DNA of 64,000 bases from Beroe forskalii (GCA_011033025.1 WFMF01000071.1:1-64000), one strand, 5' to 3'. Positions 12,002 to 24,270 are shown, numbered from the stretch's first letter. Numbers and translations are program-made. The notes: a model not told the origin generated them from the sequence alone.

Positions 12002-15000
12002 AATGTCACAAGGAAGCTAACCTTCAAAACAACCAAGCAGAAGAGACAGAATGCCAAAGCAGTTCTCCCACTTCTTGCTGAAAATGTGAGCAATATTTCA
12101 TTTATATCTTGCTAAATCATAGGTTTTGTTTAGGTTAGGTCACTGAGTATAGAAACATATTTTATGAATATACATAGTGTAGTGAAATGTAAATCAAATT
12201 TGTGTTTTTCTCTTGAATTTGTGTTTTCTCTCGGAGTATTTGATTTATGATTCATGACTGGAATATAATGTGATTAATTCCTGTAAATGTTGTCTTCATG
12301 ATTGGTGAAGCACAACATAGATGCTTCTTCTTACCATCTATGTTGTAACTGTGCTGTTCAAATTGTATTCAACTTAGAATTGAATTGAATGAAATTCAAG
12401 CATCACTCAATTAAGAACTGTACCTGACTAGAAATTTCACTTGCTACAATTCTCAGGAGAAAATTGAGAGTTTGAAGTCTACAGAACTGGCTTCACCAGG
12501 TTTGAAATGTTTGGAGTTGCTTCTGTGTCTTTTTTTTATTGATCTTCATTAAACACTGTGGAATAAGGGTTGGATGTAACCCATATGTGTGCAGACCGCT
12601 CGATTGAAAAAGGGCTCCATAGAGCAGCGCAAAAATTGTGTGCTTTTGATGAAATTTGTATAGAAAGTTGAAGTGCGCAGAGGAAATCTGCGCATCTTTA
12701 TCAAGGCCTCTGTCAATCAAGCAGTCTGCACACATATGCGTTATCTTATGTATTATTGCTGTTATTTTATAATGGGGATAGTTCACATATTATGTAATCA
12801 CCTAGGGGGAGGGGGTGTTTTCAAATGATTACGTTTGATTATGGGAAAGGCTGAGGGGGTTTTGGTGGTTGATTATGTAATCAAAATATCCAATTTTCGA
12901 AATTGATGCCACAAATTCTAGGTATTTTTTGCAAAATTTTCATAAAACCAACTCAAAAGCACCATTTTTTAGCAACAGTTTTCAAAACTTACCTCAATAT
13001 TTTCATAACTTTTCTCCAAATGTGAAACATAATCAAAATTTAAGTATTTACACTGCCCATTTTCTTCATTGTCTACTCAATTAAGTGGGAGGGGGGGGGG
13101 GTAAGCCATGATTAATACATTAATACGTAATATTCTCCTCAAAAGAGGGGGGTTGGGCTTTGATTATGTTTGATTACAAGGGTGAGGGAGGAGGGTTGAA
13201 AATGGCCAAACATTGATTACCTTATATGTGAACGATCCCATGTCACAATGGAAAATTGAAGTAATTTGCTATAATCATGCAAGTAATTAAATGCTAGCAT
13301 TGTAGTTGAGATTTCATGATCTTTCAGGTGGTAAAAGGAAGTATATCTCATCTCCAGAGAGTTCATCTCCTGTGAATCCTCCAAGGACTGGTTACAGACG
13401 CTCTAAACGACAGGAAAAGAAAGTGAGGCGTACAGCTGCTATATCACCAGCCTGTAAAACCCTTTTTGACTACATGTCAACTGGTTAGCTCCGTTTTAAT
13501 ATCATCATAATTTTATTTAGTTAAAGAGCTACATCATTATAATATCGAATTGAACATGAATTACCTATGCTTCAAAACACTTATTAAACTGGCACTCAGC
13601 ATAATTCAATGGTAATACAATGTTTCAATATTTAACGAGGCTGGGGCCAGGGGGTTTCTGAGGTCTATTTTTGTTTTTTGACGTTTCTGATTGAGGAGAA
13701 TGCCAACATCCGAGCAGTAGGTTTTTACCCCATGAAGAAACATGTTCATGTTGATATAATGCCCTTTTCAGATAAAGGGAAACCAGGCTCAGATGATGAT
13801 AGTAAGAAGGAGAAGGAAGAGGGCGATGTTTCTTCTCAGAAAGAAAGCCCAGAGCAAGTTGTTGAGGATATAAAACCAGAAATAGTAACATCAATAAAAG
13901 CTGAGGAGGAACCAGCTACCTCTAATGAGACACCCGTAGTATTGTCGGAGGATAAAGCTACACAAAACGATGAGACACTTCTCAGTGCCAAGGTGAATCA
14001 ATAGGAACCATTCCAAATAATGATCATTCTATCGACAATATCAAATTTCTGGTGGCCAGAAGCCAGCAAATTATTGCCATGATCCGTTCATATCAATAGC
14101 AAACAGTTACAAAATAGAAATATCGCATATTTCCATGTTTCACTTTTTAAAGTCGTCCCATCCCTGGTGCTGCCAAGTACTTACAGGCTACACTATGTAG
14201 TACTTATTCAGATAAGTACTTATTCAGTCCAATAGAACTTGAAAACCTTTCAGACATTCCTGAAAAAAGTGATTCAACCAAAAGAAGAGCCAGTACAAAG
14301 CAGGTATTTTCATTTTTTTTCCTTAATCCTCATAGATATAGATATAGATATAGATCATCGAGTTAAACTCGAGGTACCAGATAAAGCTAATTACTTTATT
14401 TGTAGACATTGTTCATCACTATCGTAGAGCAATGCCAATTATTATTCAATAGATATTTGGAAATTATAACGTTATCATTCATTGTTTTTCAGAGTAACCT
14501 ACAAAACAAACGGTGCCAAAATGCTGGCTGCAGCTCTTGCTAAGAAAAGGTTTTTAGCATAAATCCGGTTGCATTTAAGTATTTTATTTATGCATCAATA
14601 ATGATTCCTAATGATAAAATGATAACTCAAGAGGCAGATGATTCACAGAAAATATCAACTTCTTCACCAAAATAACTATAATTTCATGATTCCTGGTATG
14701 ATAAGCTTAATACCGATACTGTCGAAGTATAATGACAACTGACAAGTATCTACCCTTAGGGAGGGCGTTCCTGCTCATAAAAATGAGGTTATCCGAGCAC
14801 TGGCCGCCAGAAGAGAGCTAGCAGTCGGCAAACAAGATGGTGATGTGGCAAAGGGCAGCGTTGAACCAGCTGCCAAGCTAGCAGCCAAATCCACAACCTC
14901 CCTAGCCACCAAATCTGAGACCACTACCAACCAATCTAACCGTGACTCTGTCGCTCCACCAGCCTCAACTCCTCCAAAACTTTCTGCCAGAGCCAGATTC

Positions 15001-18000
15001 GCTCATCTTCTGAAGCCTGTGTCTCCTAAAATCAAGCCTTTCAAGTCTATCTCCGTTAGCTCACCTACTAAGTCACCTGCTAAGTGAGTATTATTGTTTG
15101 TTATCAATAAAGAGTTAATAAAAGTTTAGCGTAAATTCTGTATTATTTTGTACAAAATTATTGAAAAAAGTTATGATTTATCATAATGATAACCCTTTTC
15201 CCTGAACTCTCACCGTTGAACTCACTTCACCCCGTAATATGACACTCATTAAAACTACCCCAGAGAGTCCGTTGCTCCAGGCCTGACCCTCCCTGAAACC
15301 TACAAGTCTCTCCATTCTAAGTTCGGAACCTCTGACCAAGTTGTTAACCTGCTTACCCGGCGTCAAGAGACTTGCACTTTCCAGAAACTCCAGAAAAATG
15401 TGCAGGAAATAAGCCGGAAGCGAGTTTAGAATTTATTTAGTGTATTTATTTATCATGCGAAGTCACAACTTATATCGGAGTCACTAGGTACCATTTATTT
15501 AGTGATCCATTGGTTAGATAATGATCGTAATTTTTAATAACAGTATATAATAATTCTCATCAGGAGATTTAATGAAGAGGATTTGTCCCACATCCAAGGC
15601 GTCTACCCAGGGGCTTACATCCTAGCTCAAGCTAAGGGCCTCTCTCAGATAAGAAACGATAGGACCATAAGGAACGAGTATCAACTCACGATTGCTTTCA
15701 ACTACTCAGATACCGAGCACATTAAGAAGTAAACTATCCTTAGTTACCTATCACAATCATTACAAAATCTAAAAATCTAAAGACCTAAATTGAACATACC
15801 CTGATGGGATTTCACTCTATGATTCCTATCTTCTATAATTCTTGAATCAGAAAACATTTTCATATTTTCCCAACGCATAGTAAATTTTATACCCACCTCA
15901 CTATCCCAGGTCCCAGACTACGGACATCTTGGGGCTGCACCCGAGTCTGAAACCTACCAGGAAGCTGGAATTCGAGGAGGTGGACAGTAACAAGCTTTCT
16001 GAGAATGAGAGAATCTCTCTAGAGGATGCCAAGCAGAAACATGCCTTCAATCAGGTGAGTTTGTTGAAAGGGGTATTTCGAGATATATTTATTTCAGCAA
16101 CTTTTCACTTTCTCCAACTGTCATTTGCACCAGATGCCCTAGTTACTATAACAACCACTAACCCTGACAACTTAACACTCCTAGCGAGGTCTGATAGTAG
16201 CTGAGTTGACAGAGCGAGGCAGGAAGTTCCACCAGAAGTTGCTGAGCTACGTGAGAACTGCTCACCAGATCTTCCTGGGGACCCTGGTACCTGCCCTCAA
16301 GATAGACGACCACAAACTCGTCAGGTAGTGTACATTGTAGATGGCATTTGTAGAATGTATGATTGTTGTGCAATATTCACAGACCATTCAGAATGTATGA
16401 TGTACTGAGTAGAAGCTAGTGTATCCAAGTTGAGCACCATATTTTCTATGTGGATGTAATGTTATGCTCAGACCATTAGATTTTAATCCTTATAATGAAA
16501 CATAAAACGTCTGTCTGTTGCAGATGGCACCCTGAGTTTGATCTGAACGGTTTGGAGCTCCCGCCTGCGGGAGAGTTGCCCCAACCCCCCGTGTCTACTC
16601 GCATCCTCTCAGCTACTGAGATGCTCGTGTCTATTGACTCCAACAAGGCTGCTCCCCCTCCTGGGGTAAGTTGAGGAGATTTTTTGGGGGGGAAGGGGTT
16701 GAGTCGGTTGATAGAAATAGCACTGTCATATGAGAGTGATTTAATTAATTTTGTAATCAGTTTCATTAGTTGCATCAGAAGTCAGAACTTTAGTCCTGGA
16801 ATAACTGATAAGTTGATAACAGTAAATCAGCACAATAAATTATTAGGATTTTATCACTTGATATTTTGATTCGAATCTGGAAATATTAATGAGTGTAATG
16901 CCAATGGTTTCCATCTCGCAGATGCAAGAAGCAGTTGAGAAGAATCTTGAAAAGGTCCTCGCTGAAAGGCAGGAGAAACTCGAGAAAGAGGCGCAGGATC
17001 AGCTCAAAGGTTTGCTGCGAGTTCGTTTCATTTTATCATGATGTTCGTCTTGTACCAGTGTACCACCGTTTTCATGTTATCTAGTTAATTTTAGGACTGT
17101 CAAGCTGATTGATTGAGTACAACCAATTTTCACTGCCAAAGGGTTAGACCCAGCTTTGGTCGCCAGGATTCGAGCTAAAGAAGCCAATAAGATCGCTCAG
17201 AAGATGACACGTGACCCACAGAAAGATAAGGAGGTAACACTTTCTAACTGTTGAAATATATTACTCTCGTTCTCAGAAACATATAAGTTCCTTCTCCACT
17301 CACTCCCCTGTCCCCTCCAACGTCCCCACTACCCCCTCCCCACTACCCTCCCCACTCACCAGTCACCCTCCTTCTCACCCACCCCCTCCCCACTCATCCC
17401 CTCCACTCTCACCCCTCCCCACACACTCCCCACTACCCTCCCCACTCATCCTCCTTCTCACTAACCCCCTCCCCACTCACCCCCTCCCCATTCATCCCTC
17501 TTCTCACTCAGATAGAGATGTTGGAGAGGTTAGAACCCGTAGTACGGTGCCTGAGAGTGTTGTATATCAGTGCTGGTAAGGGGTCTCTAATGCTGCAAGA
17601 AGTTACACAGGAGATATCTTCTAACCCTAGGGTATCTCTTTCACAGCACTCTGTCGATGAACACATACGACTTCTCATCAAGGTATGTGGCCCCACCTCA
17701 AGCGTTCATGATTTAAAATACTGAATTTTCCGGACTTTTCATTTGTAATTGGAAGATTGATATTCCTTCGGGGGTAAAAAGTTACACTCTGAGGCACAGA
17801 TTTTTTTAAAACTCAATCCGATTAGTTGAAGTTTATTGAATTTGTTTGTCGGTTTCGTATGTCGTCTTATCATCACTTATCTCCGACTTCTCATCAAGAT
17901 CTGCCCCAAGTGGCTGTCTGTTGCTAATCTCCGTAAGAAAGAATACCTCAAGCTGAACCGTAACCACGATACAAACATCGTCCTAGAAGACATACAGAAC

Positions 18001-18024
18001 AAACTCAACGAACTCAAGTCGTAA
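12002..18024 (+). CDS. CDT1: DNA replication licensing factor CDT1 (N-terminus missing)
   Basis: CDT1 loads the MCM2-7 helicase at origins and is held in check by geminin. Exons consistent in phase: 12002-12085, 12457-12499, 13328-13483, 13772-13992, 14254-14303, 14493-14549, 14760-15083, 15264-15419, 15564-15728, 15910-16054, 16185-16324, 16524-16665, 16922-17009, 17142-17233, 17512-17682, 17899-18024 (TAA). That is about 719 codons. The geminin-binding winged helix (15264-16665) shows LPETYKSLHSKF, ETCTFQKLQKNVQEISRKRF, IQGVYPGAY, EYQLTI and RWHPEFDLNGLELPPAGELP. The C-terminal MCM-binding winged helix shows ARIRAKEANKIAQKMTRDP, then LIKICPKWLSVANLR and a final YLKLNRN segment. The N-terminal part is low-complexity, basic then acidic, as usual for CDT1. 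The first exon has no Met, and the PIP-box degron was not found. The 15420 intron must use a GC donor. Family identity is certain from motifs; the weakest exons are the first two. Confidence 0.92.
12582..12738. mobile_element. 157-bp MITE in CDT1 intron
   Basis: Terminal inverted repeats CATATGTGTGCAGACCGCTC (left) and the matching GCAGTCTGCACACATATG (right) extend about 26 bp with two or three mismatches. There is no coding content. It lies in the CDT1 intron between the exons ending at 12499 and starting at 13328. Confidence 0.75.
12775..13239. mobile_element. 465-bp MITE in CDT1 intron
   Basis: The ends GGGATAGTTCACATAT and ATATGTGAACGATCCC are inverted repeats. Subterminal GTAATCA / TGATTAC motifs and G-rich blocks (AGGGGGAGGGGG, GTGAGGGAGGAGGG) mirror each other. 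No open frame. Only about 35 bp separates it from the 157-bp MITE, so this intron has taken two insertions. Confidence 0.75.
15420..15563 (+). other. CDT1: Inferred GC-AG intron of CDT1
   Basis: The upstream exon reads ...QEISRK and the downstream exon RFNEEDL. The only junction that keeps the frame and the family's expected length (compare human QDMMRRRFEE) cuts after CGGAA and before GCGAGT, with acceptor ATCAG at 15563. The nearby GT (15424) would shift the frame into a stop. Confidence 0.7.
17280..17505. repeat. C-rich CCCTCCCCACT minisatellite before a CDT1 exon
   Basis: A degenerate run of CCCCACTCAC / CCCTCCCCACT units makes up most of the intron between the exons ending at 17233 and starting at 17512. 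It acts as a very long polypyrimidine tract directly upstream of the acceptor at 17511. Confidence 0.75.
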
Positions 18025-18335
18025 AATCTGTGCTGCTGTGCTGCAAATCTTTAGTTCAAAAAGAGGGGATTTATATTTATTTGCGTATCATATATCTTTT
18101 TTTTTCTGTGTTGCAATGATGTAAGTTTGAAGTAATCGCTGACAAACTGATCTGTATGGGATAAAACTTTTTACTGACATATCACTTGATGGTTTGCTAC
18201 GTATATCATTAGAGTATTTTAATATTATCGAATCTATTTTATGTTTACAATTAAATCTAACGTAGTAACGTACCAATCCTGTTATTTGACATTAATCTAA
18301 CTTAACTTTATCACCTGTTATTTTTGCTCTTTAAC

Positions 18336-18341
18336 AATAAA
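18336..18341 (+). terminator. Poly(A) signal AATAAA of CDT1
   Basis: A canonical AATAAA lies about 310 nt after the CDT1 stop codon and is followed by T-rich sequence. This is the expected place for 3' end formation. Confidence 0.65.
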
Positions 18342-18862
18342 TCTTAAGCTGTTGTTTTTAAGTAACTTCCATATTTTCATTTTCCAAATATTTATCAATT
18401 TAGTAATATTGTATTATCTTTATTGTATGAACCATTCAAAACTTCGTTGTGTTTTTGAATTGGCGATAAGAAATAATTCATTTCTATCGCCTGTCGGTGA
18501 CGAATGACAGTTGATGACAGTGAAATTGTTTAACTTTGCGCCGGTCACAAACGAAATTGTCATATTTGTAGGGCGCACAGACTACACAATTAGAATTGGC
18601 GGTATTTCTGACGCGCAGAGAAATTTTATTGACGCGCGCTCGAGCCCATATTATCATATCGATCATGCATACCGTTCCAGGATGTTTTTGATAGCCGATG
18701 CAGTCAAACTCACCAAAATTGATTAAATAACGCACCTGAAATTTAAAAAGCAATAGAAGATCTTCCTATCATCGATGCCATTCTTTCCCGATTATGACAG
18801 GACATTTAATTGATGGATTCAGTATCCTTTCACATTCAATGTTTTTGCTCATGGCACAATTA

Positions 18863-19095
18863 GGCCCCCGTAACGTTCGTCGGTCGATCGAATGGAATTG
18901 GTCGATCGATCAACTTCATTTGATCGACTGATGTGTTTTTGAATAGAAAATCTTTGAGCTAGTAGGAAAAAAGTAAATATTGCTCATTTAAACATGATTC
19001 AAATCATTAGGTACCAGTAAAACACATCATTCGTTCAAATGGAGTTGATCGATCGACCAATTCCATTCGATCGACCGATGAACGTTACAGGCGCC
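18863..19095. mobile_element. 233-bp MITE, PIF/Harbinger-like, TTA target duplication
   Basis: Long inverted repeats of about 60 bp begin GGCCCCCGTAACGTTC on the left and, in complement, GGCGCCTGTAACGTTC on the right. They share the block GGTCGATCGAATGGAATTGG. The flanks are TTA at 18860-18862 and TTA at 19096-19098. A 3-bp TTA duplication is typical of PIF/Harbinger elements, hence the tentative superfamily. No transposase. Confidence 0.8.
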
Positions 19096-19410
19096 TTACT
19101 GCTGACTCCGGTATTTATTTCTGACAAATGCAAGGTTTCAAGCACGACATACTGCTTACACCAGTAGCACATAATGGTGACACCAGTTCCACGTATTCCT
19201 TACACCTAAAGCCTTATGCCAGACTGCTGAGAAAAGTACTATAGCTGACACTGGGATGACATACTGATATTGCAAACTATAGCACGATTGATTGAAAACG
19301 CTCAGTGGGCGAGCTGGCATGCGCCTCAATAGAAATATGAAATATACTGATTACACAGCAAAAATTCTGCACATACTCCTTAAGTAGCTATAATCAACCT
19401 GTCTCTTTAG

Positions 19411-19658
19411 GTAGCTATGTTGTCAATGTCTGCCGGGCAGAAAACGCCGCTTCCACATCATCTATTCGTGGAAACAAAGCTCAGAAAACACCGACCTTGG
19501 CCTTCCACTTCCTCACTGCAGAAGCTTGAGGGACAGGAACAAGTCCCTTACTCCCCTGCACTCCGATGGGAGCAGGCATTATTGTAGATGTCGTGAGGTA
19601 GCACACTGCAACCCCGACTGGAGATCCCGGGATGGCCTATAACAAGCTTACCTGACAA
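19411..19658 (+). CDS. Possible small exon or 56-codon ORF, unknown
   Basis: A pyrimidine-rich acceptor (GTCTCTTTAG) is followed six bases later by ATG (19417) and an open frame of 56 codons ending TAG at 19585-19587. Its composition is plausible for coding DNA (MLSMSAGQKTPLPHH start, LRKHRPWPSTSSLQKLEGQ core). A strong GTGAGT donor follows at about 19660. I recognise no family. It could be the 5' exon of an unplaced transcript or chance. Confidence 0.22.
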
Positions 19659-19659
19659 G

Positions 19660-21148
19660 GTGAGTAGATTGGGTGTTCGGGCTCGCTGGGTGGGGTGACT
19701 ATCCGACATTCCTCAATCCTCACTTGTGGTTGGCAACATTTCATTATCTTTTTTACTTTCTCCACCCCAACACTTTCTCATGATAATTCCCCTCAGATTT
19801 TGTTATCCACCACGTGCATACAATTTGTTGACAAAGGGACAGAAGGTTCATCTTGCATCCCGTGAAACAAGCAGTTTAAGACGAAGAGTCGTAAGAGTCC
19901 AGCTGTAAGTATTGGCTTTCAATATCTGTTTTTGGGTTAAAACAAGCGTATACTTATTGGGCAATAATTATTTTCGCTGTGGCTTTTTGGGAAATAGCGC
20001 CACTTCTAGAATAAAATTGTCACTTTCGGTGGCTAGTTGTGGCGCTTGATAATGACCGTTAGAGTTTGTTTCTTGGAAGACCTTTTATGTCGCAGAATTA
20101 ATATAAAACAATTCTTAAAATAGGCGGTTCTAATACGTTAATTCACCACATTGTCCTATGATAATGTCGTCATCTCTACCGTCTATTTATCATGCAGGCT
20201 CATTATTACCAATATCGGGTGCGGTTACCCGAATTTTAATCTATCACGTATGCGATCATATTATTATGATTGCTTTGAAAACCTTTGATATCGACTGTGT
20301 ATTAATTAGCTTACCCACAGCCCCATTTGACATTGACCAATCAGCGTGCGATTTCACGATTTCTCTTTAAACCTGCGCGCTGGTTGGTCGATTTCATATC
20401 GATTTGAGGATCCTACGGGTGCACTGTGCAGATGATAAAATATTCCAGAACATGTCCACTAATAAATGCTTGGACTTGGTAAATAATTCACTCCTGTGTG
20501 ACCTGTTTGATTAGAAACCTGCTCAATAACCGATAGCCAGCAGTCATACAGGTGTTGTTACATCTGCGGATTGTTCTGAAATTTCCAGAAGGAGCCGTGC
20601 AACAATTGAGCGTATGTCTGATACTTATTTCACTGTATAACCACGTACGTACACTGTGACGCGCGACTTAGAAATATAAAAAGGGTTCCGGTTCTACTTT
20701 CCCAATATCTGAATTTGCGGACACCTGTGAGGCTGTGACTGTTTACTGAATGGAAGGAGTCATGCAACGGTCTTTCAAGAAAGAATGTCATTCTTTTATT
20801 ATAGAAAATATACCCAACTCCAAAAGGTAAAATAGAAAATTGACAAACGTCCATGAGTATCTATTTTTATGTTCAGTCTCCGTAAAGTCAATAATCAGTC
20901 GTCAATAAGGCGAAGTGTTAACAAAATACTTATTTAATTGCTTTTTTCACGAATTATCCATTACTGAATCAATGAGTTTGTAATTGGACCTCAGCTCTAT
21001 TTCTTTAGTAATTTCCGTAAAACTCTTCAGTAACATCCAATTCTCCTCAAAGAAGTCCTGAAAATTTGGTTTTTTGGGCAATGGAATTTTTTGTTACAGT
21101 GCATAGAAAAATTTAAAACGAAGAATTAAGGATTACAATTCAATGATT
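19660..21148. other. Intergenic sequence, one MITE-like copy
   Basis: No supportable gene. At about 20305-20424 there is a copy of the short element also found at 23271 and 28992 (ends TTAGCTTACCCACAG and GGATCCTACGGGT, inner TTGACATTGACCAAT). The remainder is AT-rich with only chance frames. Confidence 0.4.
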
Positions 21149-22253
21149 TTCTCAATTCAATGGAGATTTAATTTGCTACTTTCCTATCTTGTTCGTTATA
21201 AGGCTGATGACGCATCTTTTCGTGTCCATTAGGGCATTGAAAAAGCTGTCAATTAATCATTTACTTGGACTCCAATGTTATGGGAACATTATTTTTTCTT
21301 GCCCGTCGTTAATTAATTTTATTTTTCTTTGCTTGATTATGAGCGGATTGCTTTACGCAATCAAATCTATTCAAATTAATCACGTTTTAGTTAGACAAAA
21401 TCGGCTCTAATTATAATTTTTGCTGAAACTTCTCATAAATAGAGGAAATGAGGCAATACGACTTCGTGAGTTAAACGTTGCTTTCGTCTATAGTAGGTGT
21501 TTTTATTGCTCATCGGTCCACTAGAGAGGTAGCAAGGACCGGTAAAAAGAGCCAATTGTTATCACGTAGCCCAGCTGCCGGTAGTTTTTCCTGAAGCACA
21601 GTGTCCTGTTGCTCTCGAGAGGTGGAGGCTATGGCAGAACACTAAGAACGCTGTGTCCTGCTCTTCCTACCGGAACTTCTCTTTCGACGTGTTGCTTTCT
21701 ACCAATGAGCACACATTTCAGCCATATCACGCTTTCTCACGGTCTAATGTTACACATGGTGCTATATTTGATGCAAATTTTGGCATCCCCACCTTTGCTG
21801 ATATGATCTCATCTGGAGTTGCCTCAATCCCCATATTATGGTATCACGCCTTTCGTGAGTTTGTGTATTCAGCTGAATTGTCTTGTGATTCAAATGATCG
21901 CTTTTTGAAAACAATTTGATCGAAATTTTACCTTCTTCAATTTAACATAGCATAGGTAGATGATGTCTTCAAAAATGGTTTTACCCTATTGCCATTGGAT
22001 ACAAACGGTGTATTGTAAGTTGGTTTCTTTAGAGCACGGGTCGCTCGAAGTGCTTCCCTGCCCTTATAATTACGATAGTTTATTGTGAACGTTTAGCAGA
22101 GAGAGATCTGGGTGGTACTCTCCATTGCAGTAACAATATTACATATAGAGGTGAATCTCCAATTGTTTACATTGGCTTTCATGAGTGGTGGCTCGTACGT
22201 ATGTAATGATCCAACCGATTGAATAATCGATTATCGAGACCTCGCATGGGTAT

Positions 22254-22260
22254 TATATAA
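22254..22260 (+). promoter_or_regulatory. TATA box of alternative promoter 1a, copy A
   Basis: TATATAA sits about 55 bp upstream of the first start codon and is followed by AGAGCTCGAGCC. The arrangement is preserved in copy B at 27998-28004. The first exon and the sequence just after its donor are nearly identical in the two copies. Confidence 0.55.
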
Positions 22261-22313
22261 GAGCTCGAGCCACGGAATCAGCAACATTTCCCCCTAAAAA
22301 CGAATGTATAATT

Positions 22314-22372
22314 ATGGATCGAGCACGGATAATAGGTATTGGAATGTATCGTCATTACGACAGTTTAGAATG
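22314..22372 (+). CDS. First coding exon of isoform 1a, copy A
   Basis: ATG at 22314 opens MDRARIIGIGMYRHYDSLE plus two bases of a Trp codon, then a consensus GTGAGT donor. The exon ends in phase 2. The acceptor ATAG at 26417 supplies G to complete TGG, and the frame runs FRGSRDDHVAMVSGRK into the C2A half-exon. An out-of-frame ATG at 22304 precedes it. The same exon is present unchanged in copy B (28058-28116). The intron here is about 4.0 kb and contains the copy-A-specific insertion. Splicing is inferred from phase and signals only. Confidence 0.55.
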
Positions 22373-23270
22373 GTGAGTTGATGCCTGTTTTACATACCCC
22401 GCTCGTTTAGGGTTGAGAATGTAACTGCTCCCACCCTGTAAGGGGTACACTCCTAGCTTACAACACTGCTAGGTGTACGGGATAGGAGCGTAATGTACCC
22501 CCTCATCTCCATAACACACCACTCATCACCATCATAACAGGGGGATGACACACCACGGCCCTCTGTCCCAAGTAGCTGAATGTCTCTTCTCACACCCGCC
22601 CCTTATCTCTCTGATCGTGCACAACTACCCCTTTTTTTCAAATCTGAATTAAACGTATTTTTTCAACAAAAATAGTTGTACGTATACAAACCTTTGCCAT
22701 TGTTTGCGATATCCATGACTCTATGAGAGCATCCCATTGTAACCACTGCATACGATTGTTATTCCGCCCATGAGCTGTTTGCAGAGGTGTAAGTAGCAAT
22801 CGAGGTGTTAATACTTACGAGTCATATTTTTCAGCTTCTCTAATAATCATTACAATTATGCAACTGCATGAACTCGCAATACTATGCTACTTGCGTCCTA
22901 TTATATCCCGTTTTCTGTTTGTAAAGTTTGTGCCACGAAAAGATGAATTTAAAGCGATTTACCTGGAAGAAATACCTACCTATCTGTTACGTTTCAATTA
23001 GAATTTTTCATCGCATTGCCAATTTCAAATGGTAAGTTGTGCCTACCAATTAATGAAGATGAGGAGATTCTAAACGGAAATGGGTCATATGTTTGATCAG
23101 CTCAGATCCTATTACTTGCTTTTAATTGGCGACACCTATCTAGAAACAGAGCATACGATTTGATTTGCTTGACATGATGAATCAACATCGCCTCGAGATT
23201 AGCGCTACTTAGAGTTCAGAAAAAATACCGGGAAAATGCCAGAATTTCTGGCTACTATCATGGATGGCGT

Positions 23271-23396
23271 ATTAGTTTACCTACAGCTTCACTTGACATT
23301 GACCAATTAGCGCGCGAGTCGGCTGCAAACTAGGTGGCTGATTGGTCAATGCTTGGACGATTTCTCGATCCTATGGGTAAGCTAATATACCTCTGA
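23271..23396. mobile_element. ~125-bp MITE-like element (copy in A)
   Basis: The ends ATTAGTTTACCTACAG and CTATGGGTAAGCTAAT are imperfect inverted repeats. Inside are TTGACATTGACCAAT and its near-complement ATTGGTCAAT. Related copies lie at 20305-20424 and, through the duplication, 28992-29106. Confidence 0.6.
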
Positions 23397-24139
23397 GAAT
23401 AGCAGTGTGGCTCTGTGACTTAGGCGGGCTTTACAGCTTATTAAACCTAATAGCTGAGGGTAACAATGGAGGCAAGAGACGAAAAGTTGCCAGCTTGGTA
23501 CGCATTGGGACATCTCCAATTAGTGGCGCTTTCATAGACATTAGACGGCTTGAAAATCCAGTGCTTGTCAATAGGATGAATATGCAGTCATCCGACCGGG
23601 GTGATTCCAGTTTTCTTCGACCGTTTTTCGATTATTCCCGTTTTCTTCAACTGTCTTTCAGTTTCTTTGAACTATCATTTTCTTTATGTGTTTCTTTATG
23701 TTTCAAATTGAGCTGGTTCTACTTCATGAAGACGGAACCAGATTCCTATGAATAAGTGAATAAGGAAATGTTGGACGTTGCTACGTTGGTGCAAATTTTC
23801 TTGTCTAGATCAGTTACAGTAAATCAATAGAGAGATTCGAGTTAGAAGTTAACTTAGCCGCCAAACTTGTCGTTAATTAAACATAAATACCACGATTATT
23901 GATCTCTTGATTTGCTCTCACCATGTACGAACTTGAACGTTGTTGTAAATACTAACATTGTAAACGCTCATGCAAATATTCATTCAAATTAACATAATTT
24001 CATGTTGACAGAGATGTTAATTGTTCATTTATTGTTATTATATAACGATCGTTATATAATTCTTGCTCCGATAATTTTTGTTATATAACGGCTTCAAAAA
24101 TGGATTTTAAGGGTCAATTAATAATTTTCATAAGATTTT

Positions 24140-24270
24140 AAAATTTTCGAAATTTTGGGGTGTGATAATTTTTCCAGGGGTGTGATAACTGTACAGTTAT
24201 CACACCCCTCAAAGGACAGTTAACACACCCTTCCAAAAATTATCACACACCAAAAAATTAAAACTTTAGA
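24140..24270. repeat. Nested hairpin with 34-bp perfect palindrome
   Basis: The centre is a perfect palindrome with arms AGGGGTGTGATAACTGT and ACAGTTATCACACCCCT. A second, outer pair (TTTTGGGGTGTGATAATTTT and AAAATTATCACACACCAAAA) flanks it. It is part of the copy-A insertion. Confidence 0.8.

Noticed and set aside
21609-21919. Overlapping frames (FDVLLSTNEHTFQ...) with a counterpart at 27366-27620
   Set aside because: The copies diverge by many replacements, a stop appears in copy B, and the frame start is displaced. Probably an old repeat fragment, not a gene.
23405-23755. 116-codon plus-strand frame, repeated at 29128-29478
   Set aside because: Although kept open in both duplicate copies, nearly all differences change the amino acid and there is no recognisable domain. 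It behaves like neutral DNA.
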